64,000 nucleotides of DNA from Comamonas sp. B21-038 (lineage in GTDB: Bacteria > Pseudomonadota > Gammaproteobacteria > Burkholderiales > Burkholderiaceae_C). The stretch's first letter is position 1. Every line of letters begins with the position of its first letter. This document shows, in pieces, positions 1-7,354 of the stretch. The translations under genes and the position numbers were made by a program. Below the pieces are notes generated by a model, which was given only the letters and a program-made list of their open reading frames with translations, searched no databases and was not told the origin of the DNA. The DNA is taken from the NCBI RefSeq assembly GCF_022387135.1, contig NZ_CP092462.1:62001-126000 (forward strand), read 5' to 3'.

Positions 1-528
1 GACGGCGGCCACCACCCGGACGCGGTGGTTGTTGATCCAGGCGGTGCCGCCCTCATGGGTGGCCAGACTGGCCAGATCGGCACGGTCCACGATGACGGCG
101 CCGGGCTCGCGCAGCAGCTTGCGCTGCCACGGCGCAATGACCCGGTCGAACACCATGGCGGTGCCGGAGGTGGAGATGCCCGAGAGGTAGACCGATACTG
201 CACCGGCGGCCTGGCCCGTGCCCTGGTCGGCGCGCCAGTCGCCATCCACCCAGACATACGGTTCGACCGCGCGGATGTCCGGATCCATGCGCAGGCGCAT
301 TTCCACATCCGGGCCGATGTTGCGGCCAAAGTTCACGCTTTGGGTGCCGGGGTAGCCGACCCACAGATCGGCCGAGCTGGCGGTGATGTAGATCGCCGCC
401 GAGCTGAAAATGCCCAGCACCAGCGCAGCCTGCATGACCAGCAGCACACCGGCAAAGCCCACCGCGAAGACCGCCGGGACAAACCGGCGCCACTCGTAGA
501 CCAGGGTTTTGCGCGCCAGGGCAATCAT
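1..528 (-). CDS. ABC transporter permease, MacB/DevC-like (C-terminus outside window)
   Basis: Only the first 176 codons lie in the window; the gene continues past position 1. The protein starts MIALARKTLVYEWRRFVPAV and has one hydrophobic segment at about residues 16-48, followed by a soluble region. This is the usual layout of the N-terminal half of FtsX/MacB/DevC-type permeases, where a periplasmic domain follows TM1. The ATG (528-526) overlaps the stop of the outer-membrane factor gene as ATGA, so the two genes are translationally coupled. In such systems an ATPase and a HlyD-like adaptor usually complete the pump; they would lie beyond the left edge. The substrate cannot be told from the sequence. 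The family call rests on topology and context. Confidence 0.7.
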   Translation of the reverse strand, partial: MIALARKTLVYEWRRFVPAVFAVGFAGVLLVMQAALVLGIFSSAAIYITASSADLWVGYPGTQSVNFGRNIGPDVEMRLRMDPDIRAVEPYVWVDGDWRADQGTGQAAGAVSVYLSGISTSGTAMVFDRVIAPWQRKLLREPGAVIVDRADLASLATHEGGTAWINNHRVRVVAAV

Positions 529-1949
529 CGTGTGGCTCCCGGCGTGTCAGGTGGGGCTTGCGCTGGCAGCGGGGCGCCGCCCAGCGCCTGGAACAGGGCC
601 ACAAAGGCCAGTGCCTGTGCGGCCTGGGCCACGCTTTGCTGGCTTTGGTGCAGCAGCAGCTGGCGGCGCGGCTCCAAGGTGTCGAGCTCACTGGCCAGTC
701 CCAGCTGCTGGCGGCGCTGCAGCTGCTGGGTGCGGCTGCGCAGCAGCGGCGTCTGGGCATCCAGCGACTGCTGGCGCAGCTGTTGTGCGCTCAGGCCTGC
801 CAGTGCGGTTTCCACCTCCGCCACACCGTCCAGCACGCTTTGCCGGTAGGCCTTGACGGCGTTGTCCATCTGCAGCGCGTCGGCATCGGCCTGCGCACGC
901 CGGCGGCCCCAGTCGAACAGCGGAATGTCGATGACCGGGCCGAGCATGGGCTCGTGGTTGGAGCTGGAGCGGCGGTTTTGCGTCAGGTTGTAGGAGAACA
1001 GCAGCGAGCCACCGAGCGCAAAGCGGGGGTAGAGCGCCGAGTTCGACAGGCCCGCAGCGGCAGCGGCGCGCTGCACCGCGGCTTCGGCCGCGAGGATGGC
1101 CGGGCGGCTGCGCAGCAGCTCGGCCGGCAGCACCTGCAGCTTGAGCGCTGCTGCGCTGGGAATGTGGGGGGTGCTGGAGGCGGCCAGCCAGGTGGCGTCA
1201 GGCTCGCTGCGGCCCAGCAGCGCCGCCAGCGCATGCGCGGCGCGCGCCTGGTGCTGCAGCAGTTCGGCCTCCTGGCCGCGGCTGCGGTTGAGTTCCAGGT
1301 GGGCCTGCTGCACCTGCTCGGTGCTGCCCATGCGCTGCTGCACCCGGACCTGCTGCAGCTGCAGCCGGCGCGTATCGAGCTGCAGTTGCTGGTCCAGCCC
1401 AAAGCGTTGCTGCTGCGCTACGCAGATCTCCAGATAGCGTTGCACCACATTGGCGACGAGCTGGATTTTGGCTGCTTGCAATTGCGCCTGGGCATCGAGC
1501 AGCTGGCCCTGGCCATCGAGCGCGGTGGATTCAGCAGCGCCAAACAGGCCGAGGTTCCAGCTCATGTCCAGGCTGGCATGGAAGTAGGAGTCGAGCGCGG
1601 CCACGTCCTGCAGCGTGCGCACACCTGCAGTGAGCTCTGGCTTGTAGGCGGCGGTGGCCGTGCCCAGCAGAATGCGCTGGGCCTGCAGCCGGCCTTGGGC
1701 CTGGGCCAGGTCCAGGTTCTGGGCCAGCGCCTGCTCCACCAGCTTGTCCAGGGCCGGGTCGTCCAGGAGTTTCCACCAGGCGGCCAGATCGGCAGCCTGG
1801 ATGGCGCGCGCATCGGCCGCGCTGGTGCCAGCCTGGCGCCACTGCGCCGGGGTGTCAGGCTGGAGCGAGGGCTGCGGCGGCGTCATGCAACCGGCCAGCA
1901 AAGCGGCGGGTGCCAGTGCCAGCAGTGTTTTGCAGAACAAGGGTTTCAC
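525..1949 (-). CDS. Outer-membrane efflux lipoprotein, NodT/TolC family
   Basis: A protein of about 474 residues that would form the outer-membrane channel of a tripartite efflux pump. It begins with a lipoprotein signal (MKPLFCKTLLALAP followed by the lipobox LAGC), and the body has the two Ala/Gln/Leu-rich helical repeats of the outer-membrane efflux family. I chose the GTG at 1949 because it places the signal peptide at the N-terminus; an in-frame start at 2048 would add 33 residues that do not look like a signal. It overlaps the downstream permease by ATGA. It is divergent from the two-component pair at 2174, which may control it. Confidence 0.85.
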   Translation of the reverse strand: MKPLFCKTLLALAPAALLAGCMTPPQPSLQPDTPAQWRQAGTSAADARAIQAADLAAWWKLLDDPALDKLVEQALAQNLDLAQAQGRLQAQRILLGTATAAYKPELTAGVRTLQDVAALDSYFHASLDMSWNLGLFGAAESTALDGQGQLLDAQAQLQAAKIQLVANVVQRYLEICVAQQQRFGLDQQLQLDTRRLQLQQVRVQQRMGSTEQVQQAHLELNRSRGQEAELLQHQARAAHALAALLGRSEPDATWLAASSTPHIPSAAALKLQVLPAELLRSRPAILAAEAAVQRAAAAAGLSNSALYPRFALGGSLLFSYNLTQNRRSSSNHEPMLGPVIDIPLFDWGRRRAQADADALQMDNAVKAYRQSVLDGVAEVETALAGLSAQQLRQQSLDAQTPLLRSRTQQLQRRQQLGLASELDTLEPRRQLLLHQSQQSVAQAAQALAFVALFQALGGAPLPAQAPPDTPGATR

Positions 1950-2035
1950 GTGCAATGGAGTCAGTTCTTGGCCGGTGGCGGCCGTGGCGGCCTGGCCGCG
2001 CAGGCAGGACAAATATGCGGTCCATTCAACCCTGC

Positions 2036-2053
2036 CAAGCTTGCGCAAGCTTG
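2036..2053. promoter_or_regulatory. 18-bp perfect palindrome in a divergent intergenic region
   Basis: CAAGCTTGCGCAAGCTTG reads identically on both strands and also contains CAAGCTTG twice. It lies between the efflux operon (minus) and the response regulator gene (plus), where an operator is expected. No terminator T-run follows. The assignment as a regulator-binding site is inference from symmetry and position. Confidence 0.4.
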
Positions 2054-2173
2054 CACAATTGATGGAGGAAACATGGAGGCCGCCCAGGCGTGCAGCAGGC
2101 GGTCGGCACGGTCATAATGGCTTGTTTCAACAGCGTGCGGGCCTCTTTTTGATGGTGCCGCTGGAGCCTATTT

Positions 2174-2914
2174 GTGAATGCGTCCGCGATGAAACTACCT
2201 ACGCCACCTGTGGCGGCTCCGCTGGTGCTCGTCGTGGAGGACGAGCCCGGCATCGCCACGATCTTGGTGGCCTACCTGGAGCGCGATGGCCTGCGCACCT
2301 TGTTTGCGCGCGATGGCGAGCAGGCCGTGCAGCTTTTCCGCCAACACCAGCCCGACCTGGTGCTGCTGGACATCCATCTGCCCGGCATGGATGGGGTGGA
2401 TGTACTGCGCTTTATCCGCGACCAGGGCCAGACCCCGGTGATCATGGTGACGGCACTGGCTGACGATGTGGACAAGCTGGTGGCCCTGCGCCTGGGCGCG
2501 GATGATTACGTGGTCAAGCCTTTCAACCCCGCCGAAGTGGTGGCGCGGGTGCGTGCGGTGCTGCGCCGCAGCCAACCCAAGGCTGCGTCCGTGCCGATGG
2601 CGCCGATCCGCGTAGGCGCGCTGGAGATCAACCCGGCCGAGCACAGCGCCCGGGTCTATGACCTGGCCGGGCAGGCCATACCGTTGCCGCTGACACTGAC
2701 CGAGTTCCGCCTGCTGGCGTTGCTGGCCTCGCAGCCCCGGCGCTGCTTTTCCCGTGCGCAGCTGATCGAGCATTGCCTGCCCGAGAGCGATGCGCTGGAG
2801 CGGGTCATCGACTCGCACCTGTCCAAGCTGCGGCGCAAACTGCAGCTGGCCGGCCAGGAAGAGCTGATCGAGACCGTGCGCAGCATTGGATACCGTCTAT
2901 GGCCCGGGGACTGA
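2174..2914 (+). CDS. OmpR-family response regulator (BaeR-like)
   Basis: A 246-residue response regulator. The receiver domain occupies about residues 17-130, with the acidic pocket VVEDE, phospho-acceptor Asp66 in VLLDIHLPGMDG, and the conserved Lys in VVKPFNP. A winged-helix DNA-binding domain follows (about 147-243, ending SIGYRLWP). The start is GTG at 2174; an in-frame ATG at 2189 is a realistic alternative because the first residues precede the domain. The histidine kinase gene begins inside its 3' end. The divergent efflux operon is the obvious candidate target, since BaeR-type regulators control envelope-stress and efflux genes; that link is inference. Confidence 0.88.
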   Translation: MNASAMKLPTPPVAAPLVLVVEDEPGIATILVAYLERDGLRTLFARDGEQAVQLFRQHQPDLVLLDIHLPGMDGVDVLRFIRDQGQTPVIMVTALADDVDKLVALRLGADDYVVKPFNPAEVVARVRAVLRRSQPKAASVPMAPIRVGALEINPAEHSARVYDLAGQAIPLPLTLTEFRLLALLASQPRRCFSRAQLIEHCLPESDALERVIDSHLSKLRRKLQLAGQEELIETVRSIGYRLWPGD

Positions 2915-4068
2915 ACCGCATCTGGGTCCGCTTTGGCTTCTGGATCGCCGGTACTCTGCTCAGCACGATTGCACTGCTGAGCGCCTGTGCCTGGGCCTTC
3001 AACGCGGTGCAGTACAACCAGTTCTACCAAAGCCTGCCCACATCGGTGCGGGTAGAGCTCGATGACCTGATCGAGCGCGACCTGGACAACAGCCCGCGCG
3101 CGATGCAGATCTATGGTGAATACTGGCGCGGCGAGGTGTTCTTTGGCGAGCAGGTGTCGCTGTTCATCGGCCTGCTGGTCTGCCTGCCGTTTGGCCTGGC
3201 GATGGGCTTTTTTGTATCGCGCTACATCACGCGGCCGCTGGCATCGATGGTGGAGGTGGCGCAGCGTGTGGCGCACGGGGATTTCAGCTCGACCCGGGTG
3301 GTCGAGGAGGGCGCGCACGGTGAGCTCAAGGAGGTGGTGCATACCTTCAACGCGATGATCGATGCGCTGCAAAAGCTCAATGCCGAGCGCCAGGCCTCGG
3401 CCGCGTCCATCTCGCATGAACTGCGCACGCCGCTGTCGGTGCTCAAGACCCATTTGCATGCGATGTGCGATGGCGTCATCGTCCCCAGCGAGCTGGAGTT
3501 TCGGCTGCTGCTGGCGCAGACCGAGCACCTGGGCCGGCTGATTGACGACCTGCATACCCTGGCGATGGCCGAAGCGGGCGAGATGTCGCTGCGCAAGGAG
3601 CGTCTGAGTCTGGGCGCGCTGGTGCGCGAGAGCCTGCAGGAGCTCCAGCCTCAGCTGCAGCAGGCCGAAATGGCGCTGTCGCAGGTACTGCCCGAGGACG
3701 ATGCCATCAGCGTGATCCGCGCCGACCCTTTGCGCATGCGCCAGATCATTGCCAACCTGGTCGGCAATGCGCTGCGCCACGCGGCCAGCGGGCACTGGCT
3801 GGAGGTGGAGGTGCGCAGTACGCGGGATGCGCAAGGGCATGTCTGGGTGGAGCTGCTGGTCAGCGATGCCGGCCCTGGCCTGCCGCAGGAGTTGCGGGCC
3901 CACCCTTTCCGGCGCTTTGCGATGGCGCCGGGGCGGCGCAAGCGGGAGGGCTCGGGCCTGGGGCTGTCCATTGTGCAGGCGCTGACCGAGTTGCAGGGCG
4001 GCGTGGCGCATGCCGAAAGCTCGTCCCGAGGCGGTGCACGCTTCCGTTTGCGTTTTGCGCCCGCTTGA
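2899..4068 (+). CDS. Sensor histidine kinase (BaeS-like)
   Basis: A 389-residue inner-membrane kinase partnering the regulator just upstream; its ATG lies inside the 3' end of that gene. Two transmembrane segments (about residues 14-36 and 86-108) flank a short periplasmic sensor of about 50 residues. A HAMP linker follows, then the HisKA box SISHELRTPLS with His173, N-box NLVGNALRH, G1 DAGPGLP and G2 GSGLGLSIV. The catalytic domain is slightly compressed between G1 and G2 but all key boxes are present. Longer in-frame starts upstream would run through the regulator gene and lack a membrane signal, so the ATG at 2899 was chosen. The signal sensed is unknown. Confidence 0.88.
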   Translation: MARGLNRIWVRFGFWIAGTLLSTIALLSACAWAFNAVQYNQFYQSLPTSVRVELDDLIERDLDNSPRAMQIYGEYWRGEVFFGEQVSLFIGLLVCLPFGLAMGFFVSRYITRPLASMVEVAQRVAHGDFSSTRVVEEGAHGELKEVVHTFNAMIDALQKLNAERQASAASISHELRTPLSVLKTHLHAMCDGVIVPSELEFRLLLAQTEHLGRLIDDLHTLAMAEAGEMSLRKERLSLGALVRESLQELQPQLQQAEMALSQVLPEDDAISVIRADPLRMRQIIANLVGNALRHAASGHWLEVEVRSTRDAQGHVWVELLVSDAGPGLPQELRAHPFRRFAMAPGRRKREGSGLGLSIVQALTELQGGVAHAESSSRGGARFRLRFAPA

Positions 4069-4120
4069 GCCGGCCCGGGCTCGCAGTACCCGCGCAGGGC
4101 GCTGGCGATGGCAGGCGCTT

Positions 4121-4164
4121 AAAATAGCCGATGTGCTCTGCAGCTGCAGAGCTTTGCTATTTTT
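4121..4164 (+). repeat. Nested inverted repeat downstream of the kinase gene
   Basis: The outer arms AAAATAGC (4121-4128) and GCTATTTT (4156-4163) enclose the perfect palindrome GCTCTGCAGCTGCAGAGC (4135-4152). The segment ends in a T-run, so it could end transcription of the kinase operon. It also resembles the short AAAATAGC...GCTATTTT intergenic elements that I recall from Comamonadaceae genomes, but that cannot be confirmed here. Confidence 0.45.
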
Positions 4165-4212
4165 GAAGGAGCGGATGGTGCGGTACCGTGCCACGCCGCA
4201 GTGTTGCCGCCC

Positions 4213-4968
4213 ATGCAAGCCCAAGACCCCCAAGCCATTCGCCTGTCCAAGCGCCTGGCGAGCGACATCGGTTGCTCGCGCGCCGAGGCCGAGCACTATA
4301 TCGATGCCGGCTTTGTGACCGTGGATGGCCAGATCCAGGACACCCCGGGTGCCCGTGTGTTGCCCAGCCAGACCGTCGTGTTGCAGCCAGGCGCCGATCT
4401 GCGTCCGATCCAGCCGGTGACCTTGCTGCTGCACAAGCCGGCGGGCTACAGCCTGCGCGCGCTGGAGCCCGGCCGCCCCGGCCTCGGTGCGCTGGACCTG
4501 CTGACGCCGGAGAACCTGGCTGAGGTAGACACGCCGCAGCCCGTTCGGCCTTTGCCGCGCCATTTTCGCCACCAGCAGTTCTTGCTGCCCATTCCCCGTG
4601 CTGCCAGTGGCCTGGTGGTCTACAGCCAGGATCCACGCATCATCCGCCACCTGAGCGACGAGGCCGACTTGCTGGAGCAGGAATGCCTGGCCGAGGTACA
4701 AGGCGAGATGATCGAGGAGGGACTGGCCCTGCTGGCCAATGGTCTGTATGTGGATGGCGAGCGCCTGCCTCCTCTCAAGGCCAGCTGGCAAAACGAGACC
4801 CATCTGCGATTTGCGCTCAAACGCGTAGCCCCCGAATGGCTGCCCGCCATCTGTGCCGCGCTCGGACTGGAGCTGGTGTCGCTCAAGCGTTTGCGGATCG
4901 GCCGGATATCGCTGAGCAAGCTGCCCCCAGGGCAATGGCGCTATCTGCAGGGTTACGAGCGGTTTTAA
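4213..4968 (+). CDS. S4-domain pseudouridine-synthase-like protein, catalytic Asp missing
   Basis: A protein of about 251 residues. The N-terminal S4 RNA-binding domain (IRLSKRLASD...AEHYIDAGFVTVDGQ, about 9-60) and the RsuA/RluF-type fold with LLHKPAGY (72-79) are clear. In active members the catalytic Asp sits in a GRLD-x-x-(S/T)xGL motif. Here the aligned stretch reads LLPIPRAASGLVVYS (124-138), with Pro and Arg where RLD is expected. The protein probably still binds RNA, but pseudouridylation is doubtful. The start is ambiguous: GTG 4201 or ATG 4213, neither with a strong ribosome-binding site. It stands alone between the kinase and the CobW gene. Confidence 0.75.
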   Translation: MQAQDPQAIRLSKRLASDIGCSRAEAEHYIDAGFVTVDGQIQDTPGARVLPSQTVVLQPGADLRPIQPVTLLLHKPAGYSLRALEPGRPGLGALDLLTPENLAEVDTPQPVRPLPRHFRHQQFLLPIPRAASGLVVYSQDPRIIRHLSDEADLLEQECLAEVQGEMIEEGLALLANGLYVDGERLPPLKASWQNETHLRFALKRVAPEWLPAICAALGLELVSLKRLRIGRISLSKLPPGQWRYLQGYERF

Positions 4969-5287
4969 AGGGACCAGAGCGGAAATATGCCCACAGTGTG
5001 CAGCTGGCTGCAGGTTGGTATTAATTTGATAGCAAATTGCATCGATCTCACAAGGCTTTGATGAAGGCCAATGCCTGCGGCCAGGCCGCAGGCAAAACAT
5101 GCCACAATAGCCCGCTTCTGGCATGGCCACAGAATTTACCGCGGCGGTCTTGATATTGCCTGGCATGGCCCCACATAACGGTGTTTGATACAAAGGCCTG
5201 TGCTTGCGCGATGGGCCGGTGGGCGGACAGGCCGGGCGCGTGGCGCGGCTTGCGATGGCCACCTTATGTGTAACTATCAGGGGTCCT
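4969..5287. other. Intergenic region with inverted repeat 5074-5094
   Basis: This 319-bp gap holds no convincing gene. It contains a perfect inverted repeat, GCCTGCGGCC/GGCCGCAGGC (5074-5094). An ATTAATTTGATAGC stretch near 5021-5034 resembles Comamonadaceae intergenic repeats (recalled, unproven). A -10-like CACAAT lies at 5103-5108, and TGGCATGGCC occurs twice about 41 bp apart near 5119 and 5160. A 21-codon reading frame at 5123-5188 has no support. The promoter of the CobW gene should lie here; no Zur-like palindrome was recognised. Confidence 0.4.
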
Positions 5288-6391
5288 ATGTCACTCATTC
5301 CAGTCACCATCCTCACGGGCTTTTTGGGCTCGGGCAAAACCACGCTGCTCAAGCGCGTGCTGCATGAGTCGCACGGCATGAAGATTGCCGTGATCGAGAA
5401 CGAGTTCGGCGAAGAAAACATCGACACCGACATCCTCAAGACGGAATCGAAAGAGCAGATTCTGCAGATGAGCAACGGCTGCATCTGCTGCACCATCCGT
5501 GAAGACCTGCGCGAAGCGCTGCAGCTGCTGGCCGCCAAGCGCCGCAAGGGCATGGTGGATTTCGAGCGCATCGTGATCGAGACCACGGGCCTGGCCGACC
5601 CGGGCCCGGTTGCGCAGACCTTCTTCATGGATGAAGAGATCGCCGAAACCTATTTGATCGACTCCATCATCACCCTGGTGGATGCCAAGCATGCCGGCCA
5701 GCAGCTCGATACCCGTCAGGAAGCACGCCGCCAGGTGGGCTTTGCTGACCAGATCTTCCTGTCCAAGACCGACTTGGTCAGCGAGGCGGACAAGGACGCG
5801 CTGGTCCACCGCCTCAAGCACATGAACCCGCGCGCACCGATCCGTGCGGTGCATTTTGGCGATGTGCCGCTGAAGGATGTGTTCGATCTGCGCGGCTTCA
5901 ACCTGAATGCCACGCTCAACATCGACCCGGACTTCCTCAAGGAAGAAGGCCATGACCACGCGCATGTGCATGACGAGCATTGCGGCCACGACCATGACCA
6001 TGTGCACGACGAAAACTGCGGTCACGACCATGGCCACGACCACGAGCATGGCGAACACTGCAACCATCCGCACCACCACCACCATGACGACGACGTCAAG
6101 AGCTTTGTGTACCGTGCCGACAAGGCCTTTGACCCGGCCAAGCTCGAGGACTTTCTGGGCGCCATTGTGAACATTTATGGCCCGCGCATGCTGCGTTACA
6201 AGGGCGTGCTGGCGATGAAGGGAACCGACCGCAAGGTCATTTTCCAGGGCGTGCACCAGCTGATGGGCAGCGATCTGGGCCCCGAGTGGGCCGCCGACGA
6301 GCGCCGCCAGAGCAAGATGGTCTTCATTGGCATCGATCTGCCGCAGGACATCCTGCGCCAAGGTCTGGACCAGTGCGTGGTCGAGGGCTGA
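5288..6391 (+). CDS. CobW/COG0523-family GTPase, putative metal chaperone
   Basis: A 367-residue G3E GTPase. Visible are the P-loop GFLGSGKTTLL near the N-terminus, the metal-binding CxCC motif in SNGCICCTIRED, ETTGLADPGP (switch II), and SKTD as the G4 base-recognition motif. A very His/Asp-rich loop at about residues 220-268, with spaced HCGHDH repeats, precedes the CobW C-terminal domain. COG0523 proteins deliver or buffer metals, often zinc or cobalt, and His-rich loops are typical of zinc-handling members. The ATG at 5288 follows AGGGG; earlier in-frame starts would place extra residues before the conserved VTILTGFLGSG. dksA lies downstream. Confidence 0.85.
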   Translation: MSLIPVTILTGFLGSGKTTLLKRVLHESHGMKIAVIENEFGEENIDTDILKTESKEQILQMSNGCICCTIREDLREALQLLAAKRRKGMVDFERIVIETTGLADPGPVAQTFFMDEEIAETYLIDSIITLVDAKHAGQQLDTRQEARRQVGFADQIFLSKTDLVSEADKDALVHRLKHMNPRAPIRAVHFGDVPLKDVFDLRGFNLNATLNIDPDFLKEEGHDHAHVHDEHCGHDHDHVHDENCGHDHGHDHEHGEHCNHPHHHHHDDDVKSFVYRADKAFDPAKLEDFLGAIVNIYGPRMLRYKGVLAMKGTDRKVIFQGVHQLMGSDLGPEWAADERRQSKMVFIGIDLPQDILRQGLDQCVVEG

Positions 6392-6829
6392 TCCCCGGCC
6401 GCAGGCTTTGCCAGCGCTAGCCCTCGGGGAAACCCCGCGTTGCATCGGGGCTGCAATCACTTGTTGCCGTGCCGCGATGCCATATACAATCGCGGCCCGA
6501 AATGCAGCAAAGCAGGCAAGCGGTAAGGCACGGGGCCGTGCTTGACCCAAGAGATGTCGATGAGAGGGCGCTGTGGCGCAGGGGCAGGGGCCCGTGCACA
6601 GCGTTGATGGAGAAGGAGGCTTGTGCAAGCGAGCTGAACGCTGCCAGCGAGTGGCGTCGGCCTGCAAGATGACGGAGATGCGGGCACCTGCCCGACTTCA
6701 TAGATGTGCCAGGATCCTGCCGGATCCGGGCGAGTTGATCAGGGGGCTGAGCCTGCCGGGCTTGGCACCTTTTGTAACGAGACGGACATCCGTCGCATGT
6801 AAGAACTGCGCTAGCCAGTCGAGAGAACT
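6392..6829. other. 438-bp region upstream of dksA with promoter-like inverted repeat
   Basis: No gene is supported here. At 6461-6490 lies a plausible promoter, TTGTTG-N18-TACAAT, whose -10 is embedded in the inverted repeat GCCGCGAT-N10-ATCGCGGC (6471-6496). If used, it gives a 5' leader of about 330 nt to dksA. A reading frame from 6502 to 6672 exists, but its composition and lack of a ribosome-binding site make it unconvincing. Confidence 0.4.
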
Positions 6830-7312
6830 ATGCCTACCACTACGCAAACCATCCCTAAACGCGACGCCAAGCTGGCCAATGCCTGGAAGTCCAAGACGGT
6901 AGACACCCTCACTGACGATGAGGTGCTGTCCATGCCGGAGAGCGAATACATGAACGACATCCAGTTGGCGTTCTTTCGCAAGAAGCTGGTGGAACTGAAG
7001 ACCGGTATCCACCTCAATGCCGATGCCACGACGGAAAACCTGCGCGAAGACACCGTCGTCGTGCCCGATCCGGCAGACCGCGCTACCATTGAGGAAGAGC
7101 ATGCGCTTGTCTTGCGTACGCGCGACCGCGAGCGTAAGCTCTTGAAGAAGATCGACCAGTCGATCAGCCGCATCGATGCGGGTGACTATGGCTATTGCGA
7201 CGAGACGGGTGAGCCCATTGGTGTGGGCCGTCTGCTGGCGCGTCCTACAGCCACGTTGTCACTGGAGGCGCAGCAGCGCCGCGAACTGAAGCAAAAAATG
7301 TTTGGTGACTGA
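6830..7312 (+). CDS. dksA: RNA polymerase-binding transcription factor DksA
   Basis: A 160-residue DksA/TraR-family protein. DksA enters the RNA polymerase secondary channel and, with ppGpp, adjusts transcription in the stringent response. The coiled coil carries the conserved acidic tip in PDPADRAT, and the C-terminus has the family block GDYGYCDETGEPIGVGRLLARPTA. Only the first of the four zinc-finger cysteines is present: the second position is Thr and the last two are replaced in TATLSLEAQ. I recall this state as common in alpha- and betaproteobacterial DksA, so it should fold without zinc. It lies between a CobW GTPase and the STAS-domain gene, 42 bp upstream of the latter. Confidence 0.93.
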   Translation: MPTTTQTIPKRDAKLANAWKSKTVDTLTDDEVLSMPESEYMNDIQLAFFRKKLVELKTGIHLNADATTENLREDTVVVPDPADRATIEEEHALVLRTRDRERKLLKKIDQSISRIDAGDYGYCDETGEPIGVGRLLARPTATLSLEAQQRRELKQKMFGD

Positions 7313-7354
7313 AGCTGAGGCAGCGCACCGGACACATAAGGGGAGGGAGTAACC

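Noticed and set aside
5123..5188. 21-codon frame upstream of the CobW gene
   Set aside because: No run of regulatory codons, no terminator after it and no ribosome-binding site, unlike the true leader peptide at 40949.
2656..5628. 990-codon open frame on the minus strand
   Set aside because: It runs antisense through the histidine kinase, S4 protein and CobW genes, which have clear motifs. Long antisense frames are common in GC-rich DNA, and its translation has no recognisable domain.
5950..6095. Repeated CATGACCACG-like units as a DNA repeat or CRISPR
   Set aside because: They are the codons of the His/Asp-rich loop of the CobW protein; spacing is irregular and the frame is open.
6502..6672. 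57-codon frame in the dksA upstream region
   Set aside because: Arg-rich composition without a ribosome-binding site or recognisable family; judged non-coding.
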